64,000 bases of DNA from Ignavibacteria bacterium (lineage in GTDB: Bacteria; Bacteroidota; Ignavibacteria; OLB7). This document shows, one piece after another, positions 8,570 through 17,333 of this stretch. The notes beneath the pieces are model-generated. The model made no database searches and was not told where the DNA came from. It saw only the letters and a list, made by a program, of their open reading frames with translations. The DNA is taken from the NCBI GenBank assembly GCA_020635205.1, contig JACKAE010000005.1, positions 248,001 to 312,000 of the forward strand, in the 5' to 3' direction. How positions within the stretch are numbered: position 1 is the first letter of the stretch; each line of letters starts with the position of its first letter. The translations under genes were made by a program, and so were the position numbers.

Positions 8570-9694
8570 TTGCTCTACTATCTGGCAAAATATCTTGAAG
8601 ACTGGTTCAGCCCACCGGGGGCAGGGCTTTTTGAGTTTGTGACGTTCCGCGCCGCAGCGGCTGCTGTGACGGCCTTGTTGATCTCTCTCTTTATTGGACG
8701 GAAGATCATTGCCATGCTGAAGCGGAATCAGATTGGTGAGCAGGGAAAGAAAGAGGCTCCGAAACGGCACATGGCCAAAGCTGGCACACCGACGATGGGA
8801 GGACTCATCATCCTCTTAGCACTGATTGTGCCAACGCTCCTCTTCTGCGACATCAAAAGTGCTTACGTGCTACTTGCAGTATTGGTAACGCTCTGGCTTG
8901 GTGCTGTCGGCTTTCTCGACGACTATCTAAAAGTTGTCAAGAAACTGAAGAAGGGATTGATCGCCCGCTACAAGATTATCGGCCAAGTTTCGATTGGCCT
9001 GATTCTCGGTGGAACCATCTACTTTTTTCCCGATTGGTTTCCCGGATCGTACGATGTGCTGCACACCCGAACAACCGTGCCGTTCATCAAGGATACGCTC
9101 TTTGACTTTGGAATCTATTACATACCAATTGTCGTCTTCGTACTCACCTCCATCTCCAATGCGGTCAATTTGACCGATGGGTTAGATGGACTTGCAATTG
9201 GCACGGTTAGCATCGTTGCCTTGGCCTTGGCCTTGATAACCTACGTGGCCGGAAATACTGTAGCCGCCGAGTATCTGAACATTCCATACTTGAAAGGTTC
9301 GGAGGAGCTTTCGGTCTTCTGTGCGGCGTTGGTAGGAGCCGGGCTTGGATTCCTTTGGTATAACGGGTATCCCGCCCAAGTTTTTATGGGCGATACCGGT
9401 TCGCTGGCTTTGGGGGGGGCGGTTGGAGCGATCATGATACTTGTGAAGAAGGAGTATATGATCCCAATTCTTGGAGGAGTCTTCTTCGCCGAGTCGATCT
9501 CTGTGGCGTTGCAGGTGCTCTACTTTAAGTATACCAAGAGAAAGTATGGAGAGGGAAGGCGAATCTTCCGGCGTGCTCCGCTTCACCATCACTTCGAGGA
9601 GAAAGGTTGGCCGGAGACAAAGGTGGTAACCAGATTCTATATCGTCGCAATTCTCTTGGCAATCTGCGGGTTGGTGACGTTGAAGATTCGGTAA
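8570..9694 (+). CDS. mraY: Phospho-MurNAc-pentapeptide translocase
   Basis: 374 residues, about ten membrane helices. It transfers phospho-MurNAc-pentapeptide to undecaprenyl phosphate, making lipid I. Diagnostic blocks are 'KAGTPTMGG', the Asp pair 'FLDDYLK', 'NLTDGLDGLA' and the His-rich 'APLHHHFE'. The start is a TTG (8570), since the family begins 'MLYYL'. There is no Shine-Dalgarno sequence, and the bases in front of the start belong to the 45-bp duplicated repeat, so the native leader seems to have been replaced. Confidence 0.95.
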   Translation: MLYYLAKYLEDWFSPPGAGLFEFVTFRAAAAAVTALLISLFIGRKIIAMLKRNQIGEQGKKEAPKRHMAKAGTPTMGGLIILLALIVPTLLFCDIKSAYVLLAVLVTLWLGAVGFLDDYLKVVKKLKKGLIARYKIIGQVSIGLILGGTIYFFPDWFPGSYDVLHTRTTVPFIKDTLFDFGIYYIPIVVFVLTSISNAVNLTDGLDGLAIGTVSIVALALALITYVAGNTVAAEYLNIPYLKGSEELSVFCAALVGAGLGFLWYNGYPAQVFMGDTGSLALGGAVGAIMILVKKEYMIPILGGVFFAESISVALQVLYFKYTKRKYGEGRRIFRRAPLHHHFEEKGWPETKVVTRFYIVAILLAICGLVTLKIR

Positions 9695-9739
9695 AGAATG
9701 CGATCAAGATAACGTTAGGATAGCTGTGGCAAGCTCAAT

Positions 9740-11155
9740 GTGGATAACTCAATCTCGATGTTCAACAGGCAAATCTATACAGTCCTTGGTGCTGCTCGCT
9801 CTGGCCTTGCCGTCGCTCGATTGCTGATCGAGGAGGGCGAGTCTGTCTTTGTGAGCGATGCGAAGAGAGGGGATGAGTCGCTGCAGAGCGTGGAGGTGCT
9901 GGAAGCTCTCGACATCCCGTATGAGTTTGGTGGACATAGCGAGCGGGTGCTTGAAGCCGATGTAATCATTCTCTCCCCCGGTGTTCCCCCGAACATCCCG
10001 ATTCTGCTTGAAGCAGAGAAGCGAGGTATCCGAGTGACGAACGAGATTGAGATTGCCTCGCGCTACTGTCGGGGGAGAATAATCGGAATCACTGGAACCA
10101 ATGGCAAGACAACAACAACGGAGTTGATCGGGCATATCTGTCGCACTGCTGGACGGAAGACACTTGTGGCAGGAAATGTCGGGATACCATTTAGTGAGGT
10201 TGCGCGCGAGGCCACAGCCGACAGCCTTGTTGTATTAGAGCTAAGCTCATTCCAGCTTGAGAAGATTGACTTGTTTCATCCAGACGTTGCGTTGCTCCTG
10301 AACGTGACGCCCGATCACTTGGATCGCTACGAGAGTATTGAAGAATACGGAGCAGCAAAGCTGCGAATTACAATGAATCAGACCGAAGGTGATCGGCTGA
10401 TCTACAACGGCGATGACCAGTGGTTGAGGAGAATCGGCCAGATGGACTTCCGACCGAAAATGCTCAGCTACAGTCTCCTCCACGATGTGGAAGCTGGGGC
10501 ATTCGTTCGAGATGGAAATCTAATGGTTCAGACTGATGAATCTGAGGAGACAGTGGGGGTGATTCCGGCTCAAGAGATTGGTATCCGTGGGCCACACAAT
10601 CTGGCCAACAGTATGGGAGCCGCTTTGGCAGCCGTGAGTGTAGGTATTTCAGTTGAGAAGATACGGGAGGGTTTAGCCTCTTTTCGTCCCCTTCCTCACC
10701 GCTTAGAGGAAGTTGCTCAAATCAATGGAGTCCGGTACATCAACGATTCCAAGGGGACAAATACCGATGCGCTCCGCTACGCATTAGAAAGTTTTGATAG
10801 TCCAATCATCCTGATTGCAGGAGGTCGGGCAAAAAAGAATCGATACGACGCTCTGCTCCCCTTAGTAGAAGAACGTGTAAAGGCTGCCATCCTTATCGGC
10901 GAAGCAGCAGAGGAGATGGAGCGTGAGTTTACAGGGTTAACCACAACTGTCATGGCTGGAAAGAGTATGGAGAATGCTCTCCAGAAGGCATCGGAATTAG
11001 CTGAGTCAGGAGATGTTGTTCTTCTCTCTCCAGCCTGTGCCAGCTTCGACATGTTCAGAAACTTTGAAGAACGAGGAGAGGTGTTTAGAGAGCTTGTGGA
11101 ATCGAGAGCCGAGAGTCAAGAGTTGGGAGTTGAGAGTCGGGAGGCTGGAGTATGA
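9740..11155 (+). CDS. murD: UDP-MurNAc-L-alanine:D-glutamate ligase; repeat-derived tail
   Basis: 471 residues. N-terminal nucleotide fold ('VLGAARSGLAVARLL'), ATP loop G119-T-N-G-K123-T and the 'NVTPDHLDRY' and 'NDSKGTNTDA' blocks of MurD. It adds D-Glu to UDP-MurNAc-Ala. GTG 9740 or ATG 9758 could be the start; the second gives the more usual N-terminus. The last 17 or so residues ('ESRAESQELGVESREAGV') are encoded by five RRGAGTY heptads and are unlikely to be functional MurD. Overlaps ftsW by four bases. Confidence 0.95.
   Translation: MDNSISMFNRQIYTVLGAARSGLAVARLLIEEGESVFVSDAKRGDESLQSVEVLEALDIPYEFGGHSERVLEADVIILSPGVPPNIPILLEAEKRGIRVTNEIEIASRYCRGRIIGITGTNGKTTTTELIGHICRTAGRKTLVAGNVGIPFSEVAREATADSLVVLELSSFQLEKIDLFHPDVALLLNVTPDHLDRYESIEEYGAAKLRITMNQTEGDRLIYNGDDQWLRRIGQMDFRPKMLSYSLLHDVEAGAFVRDGNLMVQTDESEETVGVIPAQEIGIRGPHNLANSMGAALAAVSVGISVEKIREGLASFRPLPHRLEEVAQINGVRYINDSKGTNTDALRYALESFDSPIILIAGGRAKKNRYDALLPLVEERVKAAILIGEAAEEMEREFTGLTTTVMAGKSMENALQKASELAESGDVVLLSPACASFDMFRNFEERGEVFRELVESRAESQELGVESREAGV
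11104..11151 (+). repeat. RRGAGTY heptads inside the 3' end of murD
   Basis: Clean 7-base register: GAGAGTC, AAGAGTT, GGGAGTT, GAGAGTC, GGGAGGC. This is the most regular copy in the window and defines the consensus. It is translated as the MurD tail. Confidence 0.85.
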
Positions 11156-12327
11156 AAGGGATATTGAAGAGAGAAACGGTAGAAGGACGAGGCCACAGCG
11201 ATTGGTTCATTCTGCTGAGCGTGCTCGGTATGATGTTCTTCTCCGTTGCCTTTGTCTACTCAGCGTCGGCAGGTTTTGCCGATGCCCGGACAGGCTCTGC
11301 CGAAACGTTCTTCTGGAGTCACCTGATTCGTGTTGGGGCTGGTGTTGGCATTCTTCTCCTCTTTGCACGACTCGACTACCATTGGTTGGAACGCTGGAGC
11401 AAGCCACTGTTAGTGCTTGCTATCGGGATGCTCCTCTACGTTCTTTTCGAGGGGACGCGGATCAAGGGGGCAACACGTTGGATTGATCTCGGGTTGATCT
11501 CCTTCCAACCATCTGAAGTGGCCAAGTTTGCCTTAGTGATGCACCTCGGTGTGATGTTGGCCGACAAACGAGACTATCTGAACGACTTCAAGTTTGCCGT
11601 TCTGCCGATGCTTGTCTGGATTGGTATTGTTGCCGCCTTGGTTGCCTTGCAGCCAAATTTATCGACAGCACTGGTTATCTCTACACTCGGCTTTGGCGTT
11701 CTCTTTATGGGGAGAGTTAAGCTGTGGCACTTAGCTGCCGTGACGCTTCCGGCTCTTGCTGGAGCAGGTCTCTACGCAATATCTGCCGAGTATCGGATGC
11801 GTCGCATCATGGGATTTATCGGAATGCACTCTGGCGAGAGTAGTGGAATTGAAACGGCAGGATATCAGTTGAAGCAGGGACTGCTCGCGTTTGGTTCAGG
11901 GGGACTCTTTGGCGTTGGGCCGGGGCAGAGCCATCAGCGACTTTTTGTACCTGAGCCGTTTGGTGACTTTATCTACTCAATCATTGGTGAAGAATATGGG
12001 TTTGCTGGGACAACGTTTCTGATGCTTGTCTTCGGCGTTATCATCTGGCGTGGATTGTTGGTTGCACGGCAAGCTCCTGATGATCTGGGCAGAAACCTTG
12101 CTGCCGGTATCACGATGGCAGTCGGTCTCTACGCAATTGTCAATGCCGGAGTAACTACAGGGCTTCTCCCGACCACCGGTCTTCCGATGCCATTTGTTAG
12201 CTACGGCGGCAGCTCGGTACTCTTCAGTGCGGCAGCAGTCGGTGTTCTCTTGAATATCTCAAGGTATGCAAACGTGATGCCCTATCGCCGCGAGCAGCCG
12301 AAGGTTGTGGAAGGGGTAGTAGCATGA
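11152..12327 (+). CDS. ftsW: SEDS-family septal glycosyltransferase FtsW
   Basis: 391 residues, ten predicted membrane helices. FtsW polymerises lipid II into septal glycan with FtsI. SEDS signatures are present: 'KGATRWIDLG', 'FQPSEVAKF', 'LQPNLSTAL', the glycine-rich 'GSGGLFGVGPGQS' loop and 'GLPMPFVSYGGSS' near the end. Coupled by ATGA overlaps to murD upstream and murG downstream. Confidence 0.96.
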   Translation: MKGILKRETVEGRGHSDWFILLSVLGMMFFSVAFVYSASAGFADARTGSAETFFWSHLIRVGAGVGILLLFARLDYHWLERWSKPLLVLAIGMLLYVLFEGTRIKGATRWIDLGLISFQPSEVAKFALVMHLGVMLADKRDYLNDFKFAVLPMLVWIGIVAALVALQPNLSTALVISTLGFGVLFMGRVKLWHLAAVTLPALAGAGLYAISAEYRMRRIMGFIGMHSGESSGIETAGYQLKQGLLAFGSGGLFGVGPGQSHQRLFVPEPFGDFIYSIIGEEYGFAGTTFLMLVFGVIIWRGLLVARQAPDDLGRNLAAGITMAVGLYAIVNAGVTTGLLPTTGLPMPFVSYGGSSVLFSAAAVGVLLNISRYANVMPYRREQPKVVEGVVA

Positions 12328-13439
12328 GTAAGATAGGTTCACCAGAGAGGGGAGCACGTCTCCTGTTCGTGGCAGGGGGTACTGGAGGACATCTCTTCCC
12401 TGCACTGGCAGTTGCAGACCGCTGTCGCGAATTAGCACCCAACACAACAATCCGATTTGTTGGGGCGCGTGGAAGATTGGAAGAAGATGTTGTTCCTCGT
12501 GCAGGATATGAACTCGACCTCCTCTGGATCAGTGGCTTCAACCGGAGTCTTTCTCCGAAAAACGTAATGCTGCCGATCAAGATTATCAGGTCGTTAATGC
12601 AGTCCCGGAAGATTATCACTACCTTCCGCCCAGATGTTGTGATCTGCGCCGGAGCCTACGTCAGTTGGCCGGTTGGTTCGGTTGCCGGGTCGAAAAATAT
12701 ACCACTTGTGCTGATGGAATCGAACGCTCTTCCCGGCATGGTGGTGCGGAAGTTAGCACCGAAAGCCGAGGAAGTTCACGTTGCCTTCGAGGAGACGGCA
12801 GAGCGACTGCCGGGAGCAAATGTGGTTCTGAGTGGCAACCCGATTCGCCGGGTTTTCCACCAAAAACTTGACAGAGGAGAGGCGCGTCGCCACTTCGGAC
12901 TCGATCCGAATCGTCCGACCCTTTTCGCCTTCGGTGGGTCGCTCGGAGCGCGCTCTATCAACAACGTGTTAGATGGAATGGTCGGTTCGCTCTTAGCCGA
13001 TGGGATACAAATCATCTGGCAGACGGGAAAGAGTTATGAAGGGGAAGAACGGCGAGAGGAGAATCTCTACCGTGCTCGGTTTATTCACGAGATGGAGCAG
13101 GGGTATGCTGCTGCCGACCTTGTGCTGGCGCGGGCTGGCGCAACAACGATTGCAGAGCTGAAGGGGGTAAGCAAACCTTCGATTCTGGTTCCTCTCCCAA
13201 CAGCCGCCGACGATCACCAGCGGGTGAATGCCGAGGCGATGGAACGGGAGGGAGCAGCCCGTACAATACTCGACCGCGACTTAACCGAGTCCCTTTACGG
13301 AACAGTGACAGAGTTATTAGCACAGCCCACGCTCCTGAGCGAGATGGGAGAGAAAGCCGAGGCGATGGCATTGTTAGATGCAGATGATAGAATTGCGAGA
13401 AGAGTGTTGGAGATAGTTCATAGAGTTAAGAGTTCATAG
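12324..13439 (+). CDS. murG: Lipid II synthase, UDP-GlcNAc transferase
   Basis: 371 residues of GT-B fold. The lipid-binding loop G18-G-T-G-G-H23, the second G loop ('GGSLGARSIN') and the nucleotide-binding 'RAGATTIAEL' are all present. It converts lipid I to lipid II on the inner membrane face. The final residues 'EIVHRVKSS' and the TAG stop are encoded by the heptad repeat that continues downstream, so the true C-terminus has been overwritten or extended by a few residues. Confidence 0.96.
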   Translation: MSKIGSPERGARLLFVAGGTGGHLFPALAVADRCRELAPNTTIRFVGARGRLEEDVVPRAGYELDLLWISGFNRSLSPKNVMLPIKIIRSLMQSRKIITTFRPDVVICAGAYVSWPVGSVAGSKNIPLVLMESNALPGMVVRKLAPKAEEVHVAFEETAERLPGANVVLSGNPIRRVFHQKLDRGEARRHFGLDPNRPTLFAFGGSLGARSINNVLDGMVGSLLADGIQIIWQTGKSYEGEERREENLYRARFIHEMEQGYAAADLVLARAGATTIAELKGVSKPSILVPLPTAADDHQRVNAEAMEREGAARTILDRDLTESLYGTVTELLAQPTLLSEMGEKAEAMALLDADDRIARRVLEIVHRVKSS

Positions 13440-13450
13440 AGTTGGGAGTG
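13413..13450 (+). repeat. RRGAGTY-type repeat at the murG 3' end
   Basis: Two nested copies of AGTTCATAGAGTT with AAGAGTT and GGGAGTG. It provides the last codons and stop of murG. Confidence 0.8.
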
Positions 13451-13529
13451 CCGTAGGGGGAAGAACATTTGCCCCTCTCTCATCACCGAACCCGAACGCT
13501 TCCAGCAGCTCCCAGCAAATGATAAGATC

Positions 13530-14048
13530 ATGGAAAAGAGATACGGACAGAAACTGGACATCTATTACATGGCAGCAGTCGCTTACTTGGTGACGCTGAT
13601 CGTGTATGCGGTGATCGCAGGGTCGCTGATCGGCGAGCACTTCCAGTTGCTCTGGAAAGATCCAATTGTCTACCTGCTTGCTCTCTGTGCTGTTGTCTCG
13701 GTTGTTGCCCTAATTGTTGCGGCAGTCTTGAACAAGCAAGTGGTGATTAAAGAGGATGAGATGTTGTTCATCACTCGATCCAAAACTCGAACTCTTCGTC
13801 CCGATGAGATTGAGTGGGTCAGCTTCAGGCGTGGAAGCCGTGGAAAAATTCGTGGTGACGGAACTGCCGAGCGAGCTGTCCGCATCAAGTTGAAAAGTCG
13901 ACGCAGAAGGCTTTGGCTTCGTCCGGCACTCTTCAGCGAGAGTGAAGAGATGGTGGTCAACCTCCGCAATTGGATGGAACGGAATAGTGTGCCGATCAGA
14001 GTACGGAAGGGAAGAAGAGGTTTTCAGGGGAAAGGAGGAACAAGATAG
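13530..14048 (+). CDS. Unnamed membrane protein within the dcw cluster
   Basis: 172 residues: two membrane helices (about 13-35 and 45-66) then a soluble, very basic domain of about 100 residues with alternating beta-type strands ('VVIKEDEMLFITRSKTRTL', 'ERAVRIKLKSRRRRLWL'). Short helix pair plus beta-rich tail recalls bacterial PH-like membrane proteins, but I do not recognise a named family. Its stop overlaps the murC start by one base, so it is translated with the cluster. A role in envelope or division is inferred from place only. Confidence 0.75.
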   Translation: MEKRYGQKLDIYYMAAVAYLVTLIVYAVIAGSLIGEHFQLLWKDPIVYLLALCAVVSVVALIVAAVLNKQVVIKEDEMLFITRSKTRTLRPDEIEWVSFRRGSRGKIRGDGTAERAVRIKLKSRRRRLWLRPALFSESEEMVVNLRNWMERNSVPIRVRKGRRGFQGKGGTR

Positions 14049-15433
14049 TGTTTCGCAGCATTAACAACATCCACTTTGTTGGTATTGGTGGCATCGGCAT
14101 GTCCGGTATTGCTGAGCTACTCTTAGCCGAAGGCTTTAAGGTCTCTGGGAGTGATTTAGTGAAAGGGGAGGCGACTGCTCGACTTGAGAAGCTGGGAGCC
14201 AGGATTGTTCAGGGGCACGCACCAGAGAACATCGTAAATGCCGAGGTCGTTGTTTACTCAAGTGCAGTGAAACCGGAAGAAAACCCGGAGACACGTGAGG
14301 CCATGCGGCGCAAGATTCCGTTGATTCGGCGCGCTGAGATGTTGGCTGAAGTTACACGGCTCCACTACGGTGTTGCCGTTGCCGGAACACACGGCAAGAC
14401 AACTACAACGTCGATGATTGGGCTTGTACTGATTGAAGGGGGAGTTGATCCAACCGTAATCGTTGGTGGGAAGTTGGCTGATTTGGGGGGAACAAATGCT
14501 CGACGAGGTAAGGGAGAGTGGACTGTAGTAGAGGCAGACGAGTACGACCGTTCCTTCCTCTCGCTTCTCCCAACCGTTGCCGTGATAACGAACTTAGAAT
14601 CGGAGCACCTTGACATCTACTCCGATCTCGACGACTTGAAAGGATCGTTCATTGAATTTGCAAACAAAGTCCCCTTCTACGGCTTCGTCGCTCTCTGCCT
14701 TGACGAGGAGAGCCTTGTCGACATCATGCCGAAGTTAACGCGACGAGTGGTGAGTTACGGGACTTCATCTCAGTGCGATGTTCGAGCTTCAGATTTGGAG
14801 TATACCGAGGGAACGTCCCGCTTTACTGTGTCGTTGCGGGGCAAGGAGTTGGGAACGATTACGTTGGGAGTTCCCGGGCTTCACAACGTAAAAAATGCCT
14901 TAGCGGCAGTGACAGTTGGTTTGGCTCTCGACCTCCCCTTTAAAAAAATTGCTCGGGCACTCGGGAAGTTCAGTGGTGTCTACCGTCGCTTCGAACTGAA
15001 GGGAGAGGAAAAGAAAGTGATGGTGATCGACGATTACGCTCACCACCCAACAGAAGTGAAGGCAACGCTCGAAGGGGTAAAGCGGGGATGGAACCGGCGC
15101 GTGGTGGCAATCTTTCAGCCCCACACCTACACGCGCACACGAGATTTTCACGACGAGTTTGGCAAATCGTTCCTCAATGCCGACCTCGTGGTAATCACAG
15201 ATATCTATCCTGCACGCGAGCAGCCGATTGAAGGTGTGACAGGAGAGCTTGTAGCGCAGAGTGCCACTGACTTCGGACATCGTCACGTTAACTACGTTGC
15301 CAATAAAGATGACGTGCCGGAGCATCTCGTTTCGCTGTTAGAGCCGGGAGATATTGTGCTAACGATGGGGGCAGGAGATATATGGAAGATTGGGGAGAAG
15401 ATTCTTCAAAGACTTAAGGAGATAAAGCTGTAG
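14048..15433 (+). CDS. murC: UDP-N-acetylmuramate:L-alanine ligase
   Basis: 461 residues. N-terminal Rossmann glycine motif ('VGIGGIGMSGIAELL'), ATP loop G113-T-H-G-K117-T and the C-terminal 'FQPHTYTRT' block. It adds the first amino acid, L-Ala, to UDP-MurNAc. GTG start sharing one base with the stop of the upstream gene. In many relatives ftsQ follows directly; here murB intervenes. Confidence 0.96.
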   Translation: MFRSINNIHFVGIGGIGMSGIAELLLAEGFKVSGSDLVKGEATARLEKLGARIVQGHAPENIVNAEVVVYSSAVKPEENPETREAMRRKIPLIRRAEMLAEVTRLHYGVAVAGTHGKTTTTSMIGLVLIEGGVDPTVIVGGKLADLGGTNARRGKGEWTVVEADEYDRSFLSLLPTVAVITNLESEHLDIYSDLDDLKGSFIEFANKVPFYGFVALCLDEESLVDIMPKLTRRVVSYGTSSQCDVRASDLEYTEGTSRFTVSLRGKELGTITLGVPGLHNVKNALAAVTVGLALDLPFKKIARALGKFSGVYRRFELKGEEKKVMVIDDYAHHPTEVKATLEGVKRGWNRRVVAIFQPHTYTRTRDFHDEFGKSFLNADLVVITDIYPAREQPIEGVTGELVAQSATDFGHRHVNYVANKDDVPEHLVSLLEPGDIVLTMGAGDIWKIGEKILQRLKEIKL

Positions 15434-15487
15434 AGAAGTGAAGCAGGATTTGTTCTGATGTTTCACTTTCAACTTCACGTATAAGAG

Positions 15488-16408
15488 ATGCTTTCATTCG
15501 AAGACATACGGAACAGCTTTCGAGGGCGTATTGAGCTTGGTGAGTCGATGGCTCGCCACATGACCTTCCGAATCGGAGGGAGTGCGGACATCTATTTAGA
15601 GCCGAACGATAAGGAAGATGCCTTGGCACTCTTCACGTTCCTTGCCGAAGAGAAGATGCCCTACGTGTTGATCGGCAATGGAAGCAACGTATTGATAGCA
15701 GACGAGGGGATACGGGCTGCGGTTGTCAACTTAGAGGCGGGCTTCAATTACTTCCGTTTTGTTGATGGTGAGATTATTGCCGGTGCGGGAGTAAAGCTGG
15801 CAAAGTTCGTTGACTTCTGCATTAACAACAGGTGCGGCGGTGCGGAGATGCTCGCCGGAATTCCCGGCACACTTGGCGGGGCAATCATTATGAATGCCGG
15901 AGCCTACGGTGGAGAAATTTCGGATTACATCACAAAAGTTGATCTGATTCGGGGTGGGAAACTTCTCTCTATTAATAAAGAAGAGGGAGCCTTCGCTTAC
16001 CGTACTTCCGGTCTGGTTAACGATATCGTGCTTGAGGCAACCTTCCGTTTTCCTGAAGGTCTGCCGGAGCCAATGAAGGTGAAGCGTCGAGAGCTTTTGA
16101 TAAAGAGAAACGCATCACAACCAGTGAACTGGCCGAACGCGGGGAGCATCTTTAAGAATCCACCGGACGACTACGCGGCGAGGTTGATTGAAGAGTGTGG
16201 GTTGAAGGGGCGCAGAGTTGGAGGAGCACAGATTAGCGAGCTTCACGCAAACTTTATTATCAACGTTGACAACGCTTCGGCAAACGATGTGGTAGAGCTG
16301 ATGGTGATTGCGCGAGAAGCGGTGATCGAAAAATTTAATGTTCGCTTAGAACCAGAGATAAAACTGATTGGATTCTCCGAAGAGACTATCAGTTGGGTGA
16401 ATAGGTAG
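15488..16408 (+). CDS. murB: UDP-N-acetylenolpyruvylglucosamine reductase
   Basis: 306 residues, a flavoprotein that reduces UDP-GlcNAc-enolpyruvate to UDP-MurNAc with NADPH. FAD-binding blocks are clear: 'NMTFRIGG'-like 'HMTFRIGG', 'GNGSNVLIAD', 'AGIPGTLGGAIIMNAGAYG', and the catalytic serine region 'NAGSIFKNP'. Length fits the shorter type found in Gram-positives and many other phyla. Follows murC by 54 bases and precedes ftsQ by 15. Confidence 0.96.
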   Translation: MLSFEDIRNSFRGRIELGESMARHMTFRIGGSADIYLEPNDKEDALALFTFLAEEKMPYVLIGNGSNVLIADEGIRAAVVNLEAGFNYFRFVDGEIIAGAGVKLAKFVDFCINNRCGGAEMLAGIPGTLGGAIIMNAGAYGGEISDYITKVDLIRGGKLLSINKEEGAFAYRTSGLVNDIVLEATFRFPEGLPEPMKVKRRELLIKRNASQPVNWPNAGSIFKNPPDDYAARLIEECGLKGRRVGGAQISELHANFIINVDNASANDVVELMVIAREAVIEKFNVRLEPEIKLIGFSEETISWVNR

Positions 16409-16423
16409 CGACCTGAAAGTGAT

Positions 16424-17245
16424 ATGAAGAAACGGAAGACCAGATCACGTAAGCTGACGAAAAAGGAGCGGATGGCTCGGGCAGAGTCTCGCCGCTTTGC
16501 TTCGAAAGTTTCGCTCGGCATCATCCTTATAGGTGCTGCTGTCGGTTTGGTTGCCGTAGCAAACAAGTGGATTGCACGCGAGCGGTTGGAGTCGATTATT
16601 GTGAAGGGGAACCTTGTGCTGGATACTGCCGAAATACTTAAGCAGGCAGCACTCCCCGATTCGGTTCGGGTGAAGGCGGTCGATCTGGAAGAAGTAGAGG
16701 AACGGTTGAGTGCTCATCCATTCATCGCACATGCGAATGCTTGGGAAGGAGGCTCGGGAAGTTTAGTGCTTGAGGTGGAAGAACGTGCTCCGGTTGCCGT
16801 CACGATTATCAAGGGGGAGCCAATCTATTTAGATGCAGCAGCAACACCCCTTCCATTCCGGTTCGGGGTTGCTGCCCCAGATGTTCCAGTGCTCCAAGGA
16901 GTTGCCAGTGCAGATGGAATCGACAGCGTAAAAGTGATGGAAGCAATTGAGGTTGCCACGATCGTGCGGGAGTACAGTGATCTCCTCTATCAACGAGTAG
17001 CCGAGGTGCATCGGGGAGGAGATGGTCTCTACAGCTTCACCTTAACAGAGAGTGGAGTGCCGGTGCTTGTCGGAACGAAAGATGAAATTCTTCCCCGACT
17101 TCCAAAGCTGGAAATCTTTCTCGCTGAGGTTCTCTCGCGACGAGGTTCTGGCCAACTGCGGCAGATTGATCTTCGCTGGAACGATCAGGTTGTGGTAAAG
17201 TGGAAAGGTGGTGGAAAACTCCCAGACGATACGAAAGAGTTGTAG
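16424..17245 (+). CDS. ftsQ: Cell division protein FtsQ
   Basis: 273 residues: very basic cytoplasmic arm (1-27), one membrane helix (about 28-49), a POTRA domain ('LESIIVKGNLVLDTAEIL' to 'VEERAPVAV') and a C-terminal beta domain ending in 'QIDLRWNDQVVVKWK', the usual FtsQ closing strand. It scaffolds FtsB/FtsL in the divisome. Placement between murB and ftsA agrees. Confidence 0.9.
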   Translation: MKKRKTRSRKLTKKERMARAESRRFASKVSLGIILIGAAVGLVAVANKWIARERLESIIVKGNLVLDTAEILKQAALPDSVRVKAVDLEEVEERLSAHPFIAHANAWEGGSGSLVLEVEERAPVAVTIIKGEPIYLDAAATPLPFRFGVAAPDVPVLQGVASADGIDSVKVMEAIEVATIVREYSDLLYQRVAEVHRGGDGLYSFTLTESGVPVLVGTKDEILPRLPKLEIFLAEVLSRRGSGQLRQIDLRWNDQVVVKWKGGGKLPDDTKEL

Positions 17246-17333
17246 GGAGTAGGTTCGGAGAGAATCGATTGCATAGAGAAGAACAAAGACAGATTACACA
17301 GACAGTATATAGACTATAGATAGTGATAGTATC

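Noticed and set aside
9739..9747. TGTGGATAA as a DnaA box at the murD start
   Set aside because: A single match inside a coding start with no neighbours; expected by chance.
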